Part shown: positions 57,936-64,000 of the stretch, one piece after another
How the letters are laid out: every line of letters starts with the position of its first letter
Numbering within the stretch: the first letter of the stretch is position 1
Made by a program: the position numbers and the translations under genes
Notes under the pieces: model-generated
What the model saw: the letters and a program-made list of their open reading frames with translations, nothing else
Databases searched by the model: none
What the model was told of the DNA's origin: nothing
Assembly (NCBI RefSeq): GCF_020886315.1
Contig: NZ_AP025226.1
Location: 248,001 to 312,000, forward strand
Direction of reading: 5' to 3'
DNA length: 64,000 bases
Source: Saccharolobus caldissimus
GTDB taxonomy: Archaea > Thermoproteota > Thermoprotei_A > Sulfolobales > Sulfolobaceae

Positions 57936-59368
57936 AAACCACCAGTTGGAGACCAATCTGCAGAAACTCCTAAGTTCCCAGATCTCATTCTATTTCTATA
58001 AGAATATCTTATAATCTCAGCCTTCTCTATCTGTTCATCTATTGTTCTTCCAATATCAGTTCTATATATTAATTTGGTAGTTGAATAGATATATTGAATA
58101 CATTTATCCAATTTTTCTGAAGCTACATTATATGGTGAAATTGAGACTAATTCTAATGCTCTAGAGCCCTTAGTTATAAGCTGCATACCTTCTAGTGATA
58201 CAGAGCCAAAGAATACTAAACAATTATTTTCTTTTATCTTATCCAAATCTAACCATATTTTATGGCCAGATGCTAATTTCTTAGATAAAGGATAACCTAA
58301 AGGCGCGACAGCTCTTACGACCGTTGGTTCATCATTGATTTTTAAATTAACCTTAGTTAGATGGCCAGTGGCCGTAAATTCCACTAATTCTCCAAAATCA
58401 GATTCTATCCTAGGTATAAGAGCTGAGGCTTCTGGATCACCAAACCTTGAATAATATTCAATTACAGTAGGTCCCCATAATTCAGTTAACATCATTTGCC
58501 CAGCAATTACTCCAACATATTTCTCTCCAGTTTCCTTATAGATTGCTTCTATTGTCTTTTTAACAATATCATAAGTCATATCATATTCCTCCTCGTTAAT
58601 AAATGGTAACAATTTACCTGGACCAGAAATAGATCCCATCCCACCAGTTTCTGGTCCTATCCCATCTTGATAGGCGTTCTTATAATCTTGAGCTAAAGGT
58701 AAGGCTAAAGTAGTATTTCCATCAGATAATACGTGAAGTGTGTATTCTGGACCATCAACTTTTTCCTCTATTATAATCCTAGGTTCTCCTTCTTTTTTGT
58801 ATAAACTTCCTATATCTTTAACACTTTTACTCATTGCATTCCTCTTCTCTTGGGATAAATATGCTTGTAAATCAGCCACTACCTTTACACCTTTTCCTCC
58901 ACTTTGTCCAGCAGGCTTTATTGCTATGGATCCTCCGTATTCTAAAACAAATTTAGCAGCGTCTTCTATTGTGAAAAAAGTCTTAAACCTTAATCTCCCT
59001 GGAATTGAATATCTCCACATAATTTCTCTAGCCCATACTTTAGATTCCTCAATTCTAGCATTTCTTTTACTAGCTCCAAATACTGGGATTCCCTCTTGTT
59101 TAAATACGTCAGAAACACCGTGGAATAGCGGTTCTTCTGGTCCTATAACGCCTAGGTCTGGATTTACTTTTCTAATTACTTCCCTTACAGTCTCAACGGA
59201 ATTTATATCACCTAAGAAATATTCACCATTACTTCTTTTAACAATCTCGTTGATTCCTGGATTTTTGTAAGATGATAATGCATATATTCTATAATTTTTT
59301 GAAGAATTGAATAGACCGTATGCAATAACGTGTTCTCTGGCCCCTTCTCCAATAAGTAAGATTTTCAT
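57929..59368 (-). CDS. purD: Phosphoribosylamine--glycine ligase (GAR synthetase)
   Basis: 479 aa ATP-grasp enzyme. MKILLIGEGAREHVIAYGL, GPEEPLFHGVSD, AIKPAGQSGGKGVKV, TGGMGSISGPGKLLP and YYSRFGDPEASALIPRI mark the domains in order. Slightly longer than the bacterial enzyme (about 430). It follows the purF paralogue by 1 bp and overlaps purM. Confidence 0.96.
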   Translation of the reverse strand: MKILLIGEGAREHVIAYGLFNSSKNYRIYALSSYKNPGINEIVKRSNGEYFLGDINSVETVREVIRKVNPDLGVIGPEEPLFHGVSDVFKQEGIPVFGASKRNARIEESKVWAREIMWRYSIPGRLRFKTFFTIEDAAKFVLEYGGSIAIKPAGQSGGKGVKVVADLQAYLSQEKRNAMSKSVKDIGSLYKKEGEPRIIIEEKVDGPEYTLHVLSDGNTTLALPLAQDYKNAYQDGIGPETGGMGSISGPGKLLPFINEEEYDMTYDIVKKTIEAIYKETGEKYVGVIAGQMMLTELWGPTVIEYYSRFGDPEASALIPRIESDFGELVEFTATGHLTKVNLKINDEPTVVRAVAPLGYPLSKKLASGHKIWLDLDKIKENNCLVFFGSVSLEGMQLITKGSRALELVSISPYNVASEKLDKCIQYIYSTTKLIYRTDIGRTIDEQIEKAEIIRYSYRNRMRSGNLGVSADWSPTGGLW

Positions 59369-59369
59369 T

Positions 59370-60575
59370 TTATATCACCGGATATTTCCTAGTCATGCAT
59401 CCTAAACACAGATTTTTATGGCCTATCGCTTTAAACAGTCCTTCTAAACTGAGCCAATATATGGAATTAGCACCAAGAACTCTAGCTATCTCACTCTCGT
59501 TTAAATTTGCAGAAATAAGCTCTTTTTCTTCTGGAACTTCAATACCATATGGACATTGGGAAATTAACTTAGGACTTCCTATAAGGACGTGGATTTCCTT
59601 AGCTCCTAATTTCCTTAGGTTAAATATCGTATTCTTTAACGTGGTTCCAGTTACCATAGAATCGTCTATTAGTACGATCCTCTTTCCTTTTACAGCGGAC
59701 TTAATAGGATTTAGTTTTAGCTGAATTCCAACTAACTTTACGAAATCATCTGAAGCTAACATTGTTCTGATCGGGCTTCCCGTTCTAGTAAATCCTAGAT
59801 CCAATGGAATTTTTGTCCTTCTAGAGTATCCTATCGCAAAAGGTAATGCAGTTTCTGGGACTCCTATTACTGTATCTGCATCTATTGGTCTCTCTATTGC
59901 TAATTGTTCTCCTATTCTTACTCTTAAATCATAAATTTCTAATTCATTAATTTTGCTATCAATTCTAGATTGATAGATATATTCTATTGTGCAGTAAGCC
60001 TTTCTCGGTTTCTTAATTTGTTTATTCTCTATGTAGTATTTGTCTATAATAATTAACTCTCCTGGATTTACCTCTCTTTTGTAATCAGCTCCTATTACAT
60101 ACATTGAGGTCGGCTCTGAAGCAACAATTGCTAAATCAAATCCAAATCCGCCAAGCGTTAATGGTTTTAAACCAAATTCGTCTCTATATGCTATTATTTG
60201 ACCATCTTTGGTTAATGCAATAAATGCCATTACTTCTTTCACATTTTCTATAGATTTTTCAGGATCTCTAATTATCTCTCTCAAAATATTATGATCTTTC
60301 ACTATCCCATCCACAACTATTGCACCGTTGTCTAAAACTACTGGATAATCATGTCTTGTCCCCGTATATCCTATTCCAGCCCAGCCATTTAATTCCTCAA
60401 TACTAAGATCTTCTGGCGGTACATTATCTGATTTAGAGTTTATTTTTCCCTCATTAAGAATTGCTATACCACTCTTTAAGTAACCTCTGTGTTGCAATGC
60501 AATAAGACTATAAAATATGAATTTACTTACATCCCAAATTTCATCAAAGGCTAAAATACCTACAATTCCAGTCAT
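59370..60575 (-). CDS. PurF paralogue with degenerate glutaminase site
   Basis: 401 aa from ATG 60575 (GTG 60584 is the alternative). It has the two-domain PurF architecture. The phosphoribosyltransferase half keeps the PRPP loop VLIDDSMVTGTT and the four Cys that bind Fe-S in Bacillus PurF (CTIEYIYQSR, CPYGIE, CLGC). In the glutaminase half the nucleophile Cys is replaced by Thr2 (MTGIVGIL), the RYST arginine region reads GYTGTR, and NGT is DGI. It may use free ammonia, bind as a regulatory subunit to true PurF, or have another substrate. It sits directly behind purF (GTGA overlap at the longer start). Confidence 0.85.
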   Translation of the reverse strand: MTGIVGILAFDEIWDVSKFIFYSLIALQHRGYLKSGIAILNEGKINSKSDNVPPEDLSIEELNGWAGIGYTGTRHDYPVVLDNGAIVVDGIVKDHNILREIIRDPEKSIENVKEVMAFIALTKDGQIIAYRDEFGLKPLTLGGFGFDLAIVASEPTSMYVIGADYKREVNPGELIIIDKYYIENKQIKKPRKAYCTIEYIYQSRIDSKINELEIYDLRVRIGEQLAIERPIDADTVIGVPETALPFAIGYSRRTKIPLDLGFTRTGSPIRTMLASDDFVKLVGIQLKLNPIKSAVKGKRIVLIDDSMVTGTTLKNTIFNLRKLGAKEIHVLIGSPKLISQCPYGIEVPEEKELISANLNESEIARVLGANSIYWLSLEGLFKAIGHKNLCLGCMTRKYPVI

Positions 60576-60580
60576 AACTA

Positions 60581-61942
60581 TCACTTCCCAAATACTTTTT
60601 CTAACTCTTTAAAATCATATCTAAATTTAAGTGGATAATTACCAGAGAAACATGCTGTACACAGATCTTTTCTTCCAATAGCTTGTAACATTTCTTCAAC
60701 AGTTAAATACTCAATAGAGTCCACTCCTAGCTCTTTACTTATTTCTATCTCAGATCTATTATATGCAATTAACTCCTCTCTTCTGGGGAAATCTATGCCC
60801 ATGTAACATGGATATTTAATCATAGGGGACCCAATTCTTACGTGAATTTCCTTTGCTCCAGCACTACGTAACATACTTGCTATTCTCCTCATAGTATTCC
60901 CTCTTACTATTGAATCGTCTATTAATATAATCCTCTTTCCTTTCACTAATTCGGATACTATACCAAACTTCTCCTCCAAAACTTCTTTCCTTTTATCCTG
61001 AGTAGGCATTATGAAAGATCTTACTGAAGATATAGTTCTCACTAAAGCTTCCTCTAACGGAATTCCACTCCTTTTTGAAAATCCTATTGCTATGGGTCTT
61101 GATGAATCTGGAACTGGGACTACTATGTCCCCCTTTGCTGGATGCTTTTCCGCTAATATCTCGCCTAATCTTCGCCTAGCTATATAAACCGAATAACCAT
61201 CAATATTTGAGTCTGGTCTAGAAAAGTATATATATTCAAATGAACAAGTTGAATAAGGTAATCCATCTTCATAAATTATTCTATCATATATTATCTCTCC
61301 ATCTTTAACCATTATCAGTTCTCCAGGGAGTATATGTTTTATAACTTTACCTCCTAATTGCTTAATAACTGAGTCCTCTGAGGAGAAAACTATTACATCA
61401 TTTATAATGCCTAAAGTTAATGGATGAAATCCTCTAGGATCTCTTAATCCCAATAATGTTCCATCATTTAATAGGATTAGCAGCGAATAAGCCCCATCTG
61501 CGAGGTTAATGAAATCTGGTATAGCGCTAGATATTAAATTGTTAAGCCTATTTCTAAAGAATGAAAATATAAATTCCGTATCGGTCTTAAATGTGCCGAA
61601 TTTATAATAATTACTTATGGTTCCATTAAATGCTACTGAAATTACCGAATCTCCTAGCGGTTGAGCTTCTTCAATAGAGCTATCCCCAGTTGTGGAATAC
61701 CTTACATGTCCTATTCCATTCTTAACAAATTTTGTGAAGTTATCCTTAAATACATCATCTACTAAACCCAATCCTTTAATAGTTGAAATTTTATTGTCTT
61801 CAGAATAAGATATACCAGCCGATTCCTGACCTCTATGTTGAAGTAGCCTTAATCCTTCTATAATTAATTGTATACTTATTGGCTTATTTGATGATATGCC
61901 AAAAACTCCACATTTATCTCTAATTTTATCAATTTTATCCAT
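60581..61942 (-). CDS. purF: Amidophosphoribosyltransferase
   Basis: 453 aa. A 10-residue propeptide precedes Cys11 (RDKCGVFGI). [21 protein letters not shown] and TDTEFIF complete the glutaminase; [15 protein letters not shown] is the PRPP loop. Fe-S-type cysteines [19 protein letters not shown] and CTAC are present. It commits PRPP to purine synthesis. It overlaps purL upstream by 8 nt and the degenerate paralogue downstream. Confidence 0.96.
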   Translation of the reverse strand: MDKIDKIRDKCGVFGISSNKPISIQLIIEGLRLLQHRGQESAGISYSEDNKISTIKGLGLVDDVFKDNFTKFVKNGIGHVRYSTTGDSSIEEAQPLGDSVISVAFNGTISNYYKFGTFKTDTEFIFSFFRNRLNNLISSAIPDFINLADGAYSLLILLNDGTLLGLRDPRGFHPLTLGIINDVIVFSSEDSVIKQLGGKVIKHILPGELIMVKDGEIIYDRIIYEDGLPYSTCSFEYIYFSRPDSNIDGYSVYIARRRLGEILAEKHPAKGDIVVPVPDSSRPIAIGFSKRSGIPLEEALVRTISSVRSFIMPTQDKRKEVLEEKFGIVSELVKGKRIILIDDSIVRGNTMRRIASMLRSAGAKEIHVRIGSPMIKYPCYMGIDFPRREELIAYNRSEIEISKELGVDSIEYLTVEEMLQAIGRKDLCTACFSGNYPLKFRYDFKELEKVFGK

Positions 61943-64000
61943 TTTTCATTACCTCTTCGAGGAAATTGAAATAGTAATTAATTAAATTAGATAAATTAAT
62001 TTTTATTTCATTTAAACTCAATACTCCACTATCTTTATTTACTTTTCCAATTACAGATGCTACTATGCCCTTACTCTTAGCCTTATCGATAATCCATTGG
62101 GGATCATTAGTTAAAACTATAAAACGACCACCGTTTTCGGAGAATAAAACATCTATAATATTGTCAGTATCACTTAAAATGTCCCTAGTATTTATATGAA
62201 CTCCGTAACCGTAAGTCATCATTCTAAATAAAGCAAACGCTAAGCCACCTCTGTTTATATCTTTTGCAAATATGATTTTCTCATTATTTATTGAATCTAT
62301 TACTAATTCAGAAGCTATTATGTCCTCTTGAAGTCTTGCCTTAGGTACCTCTGATGATATGCCAAATATTTTTGAGAGTAAAGAACCAGCTAATTCTCCT
62401 CTAGTATATCCGATTAATACTATGTAGGAATTTTCCTCAACTTTGTTTCTTAAGAATTTATCCTTAACTAGTCCAGCCATTACAATCAGTGGTGTAGGTT
62501 TGATCTCCTTTCCTTTACTATTCTCATTATAAAAGGACACTTTGCCTCCCACAATTGGAATATTAAAGAATCTAGAAGCCTCTCCTATTCCCCTAATCGC
62601 CTCCAAGAAACTATAGTATACCTCAGGTTTTTTAGGATCGCCAAACTGTAGGTGATCAACAGCTACAATTCCTTTAGCGCCTACAGAGGCTAAATTTCTA
62701 TATGCCTCAGCGAAAATGCCTTTACCACATTCATATGCGTCTTCATCACACAAGTCTGGATTTGCATCACCTTTAACTGCTAATAATTTTCCATTTGGCA
62801 GTAATATAACTGAACTATCTGCCTCTCCTGGTTTAATCACAGTTGACGTGTTAACTTCATAGTCAAATTGAGAGTATGCCCATTCTTTACTTACTAAGTC
62901 TGGATGAGATAGAACAGAATGCAAAGCTTTCTCCAGTTCAATATCACTTGAACTAATGTATTTTTTTAATTCTTTTTTCTTCTTTTTAATAGACCATAAG
63001 AATCTGGGAGGATTTAGCAATAATTCTGAGGGAAGAGATACTATTTCCTTACCATTGTATCTGAATCTAATAGTTTTATCCCCAGTTATCTCTCCTATTA
63101 CGCTGCAAGGATACTCATATTGTTCAAACGTTTTACATATCTCATTAACTCTTTCCTCCTTCACTGCGTATAACATCCTCTCTTGAGTTTCTGAGATTAT
63201 AATATCTATCGGATTCATTTCTTTAACTCTTAACGGAATTTTTTCTATATCTACTATTACACCTAGTCCATTAGCCATTTCGGTAACTGCTACTGCAAGT
63301 CCTCCACCACCTAAGTCCTTAATTGCCTCAACCTTATCAGCTATTTCTAATGTTGCATCTAATATTATCTTACCAGCAAAGGGATCTGCAATCTGGACAG
63401 CACCTATTTCATCCTCTCCGCTTAGTTTCCTAGAAGCAAAAGAGGCACCACCTAATCCATCTATTCCAGTTAATCCTGCTAAGACTAACTTCAATCCTGG
63501 CTTATTTACCACGCTAGGTACTATTTTATCCCTTCTAACTACGCCGATACATGCTACGTCTACTAAAGGATTATCATTATACATTTCATCAAAAGCTAAT
63601 TCCCCTCCTACTACTGGGACGCCTATACTATTACCGTAAAAACCTATACCAGCAATTATGTTTTTTAATAACCATCTATTCTTCGATAACGTTAGGTCTC
63701 CTACTCTTATCATATCTAAAAGTGCTATTGGTTTAGCTCCCTTACTTATTACATCCCTAATTATTCCACCTACACCAGTAGCAGCACCGTTAAAGGGATC
63801 TATTGCTGAAGGATGATTATGACTTTCTACTTTTACTACTATTGCCCATCCATCACCTATATCTACTGCTCCAGCATCTTGCCAATCCTTGATTCCCATA
63901 ATTACATTAGGACCCTCCATGTAGAAACTTTTTAGGAAAATCTTAGATGATTTGTAAGAGCAGTGTTCAGACCATACAGCATCTATCACTTTCCATTCTG
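61935..64000 (-). CDS. purL: Phosphoribosylformylglycinamidine synthase II (partial, N-terminus beyond window)
   Basis: At least 688 codons. The frame stays open to the right edge ([19 protein letters not shown]), and PurL proteins normally have a further 25-30 residues before this point, so the true start lies outside. Motifs include [54 protein letters not shown] and the second-half [13 protein letters not shown] and [13 protein letters not shown]. This is the archaeal small PurL that works with PurQ and PurS, which are probably just to the right. Confidence 0.96.
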   Translation of the reverse strand, partial: EWKVIDAVWSEHCSYKSSKIFLKSFYMEGPNVIMGIKDWQDAGAVDIGDGWAIVVKVESHNHPSAIDPFNGAATGVGGIIRDVISKGAKPIALLDMIRVGDLTLSKNRWLLKNIIAGIGFYGNSIGVPVVGGELAFDEMYNDNPLVDVACIGVVRRDKIVPSVVNKPGLKLVLAGLTGIDGLGGASFASRKLSGEDEIGAVQIADPFAGKIILDATLEIADKVEAIKDLGGGGLAVAVTEMANGLGVIVDIEKIPLRVKEMNPIDIIISETQERMLYAVKEERVNEICKTFEQYEYPCSVIGEITGDKTIRFRYNGKEIVSLPSELLLNPPRFLWSIKKKKKELKKYISSSDIELEKALHSVLSHPDLVSKEWAYSQFDYEVNTSTVIKPGEADSSVILLPNGKLLAVKGDANPDLCDEDAYECGKGIFAEAYRNLASVGAKGIVAVDHLQFGDPKKPEVYYSFLEAIRGIGEASRFFNIPIVGGKVSFYNENSKGKEIKPTPLIVMAGLVKDKFLRNKVEENSYIVLIGYTRGELAGSLLSKIFGISSEVPKARLQEDIIASELVIDSINNEKIIFAKDINRGGLAFALFRMMTYGYGVHINTRDILSDTDNIIDVLFSENGGRFIVLTNDPQWIIDKAKSKGIVASVIGKVNKDSGVLSLNEIKINLSNLINYYFNFLEEVMKNG

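Noticed and set aside
58740-59270. 176-codon + strand frame opposite purD
   Set aside because: purD is unambiguous and conserved; the opposite frame has no motif and is explained by codon bias.

Overview
The window reads as chromosome of a thermoacidophilic crenarchaeon of the Sulfolobales, most like Saccharolobus/Sulfolobus. The evidence is AT-rich DNA with many apparently leaderless genes behind CTTTTTAA-type box A elements, the S-layer pair slaA-slaB, an aCPSF2/RNase J, a free-standing ThrRS editing protein, LysW-type arginine synthesis (argX), a lone nuoB, glycerate 2-kinase, a translin, and archaeal tRNA genes without encoded CCA. The species assignment is inference; no rRNA or database comparison was available.

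Layout. 1-10.5 kb: an S/T-rich cell-surface protein, glmS with a diverged GlmU-like partner, mevalonate kinase, the ThrRS editing protein, aCPSF2, NAC, an HTH regulator, tRNA-Pro(CGG) and a glycosyltransferase. 10.7-17 kb: a stranded SSV-type integrase N-terminal fragment running into tRNA-Ala(UGC), then slaA-slaB and an intron-containing tRNA-Gly(UCC). 17-25 kb: a two-gene glutamate synthase-like system, two head-to-head glycosyltransferases, an MTA/SAH deaminase-like amidohydrolase and a Dph6-like ligase. 25-30 kb: molybdenum cofactor genes moeA-mobA with divergent mobB, a CBS protein, a methyltransferase and small membrane proteins. 30-43 kb: a DtxR-type regulator, glycerate kinase, nuoB, sua5, biotin ligase, the TldD pair, nikR-B3/B4-homoserine dehydrogenase, heme farnesyltransferase, a crotonase and a radical SAM enzyme. 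43-48 kb: small conserved or unknown proteins, a cupin, a hydroxyacyl-CoA-dehydrogenase-type reductase and translin. 48.5-56.4 kb: argG-argH-carA-carB-argX on the minus strand, headed by a 49-residue ribbon-helix-helix protein. 56.4-64 kb: an HTH/zinc-finger protein and the purine genes purL-purF-purF paralogue-purD-purM (purL runs off the right edge).

How the genes work together. Glutamine metabolism recurs: glmS, the glutamate synthase-like amidotransferase, carA, purF and purL all use glutamine, while the second purF has lost the glutaminase cysteine. glmS and several glycosyltransferases lie in the same 25 kb as the heavily N-glycosylated S-layer proteins, which suggests a cell-surface glycosylation theme. 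The crotonase and the dehydrogenase 5 kb away are candidates for 3-hydroxypropionyl-CoA dehydratase and malonate semialdehyde reductase of the 3-hydroxypropionate/4-hydroxybutyrate cycle.

The most notable items not visible as ordinary genes are two candidate C/D box guide RNAs (near 33.0 kb and 44.8 kb), the first with a guide complementary to the 3' end of 16S rRNA; the integrase fossil at tRNA-Ala; three mini-genes (a 22-aa Lys/Gln-rich peptide, a 49-aa RHH regulator and a 65-aa protein with eight cysteines); and two catalytically diverged paralogues (GlmU-like and PurF-like). I found no CRISPR array, intact transposon or complete mobile element.
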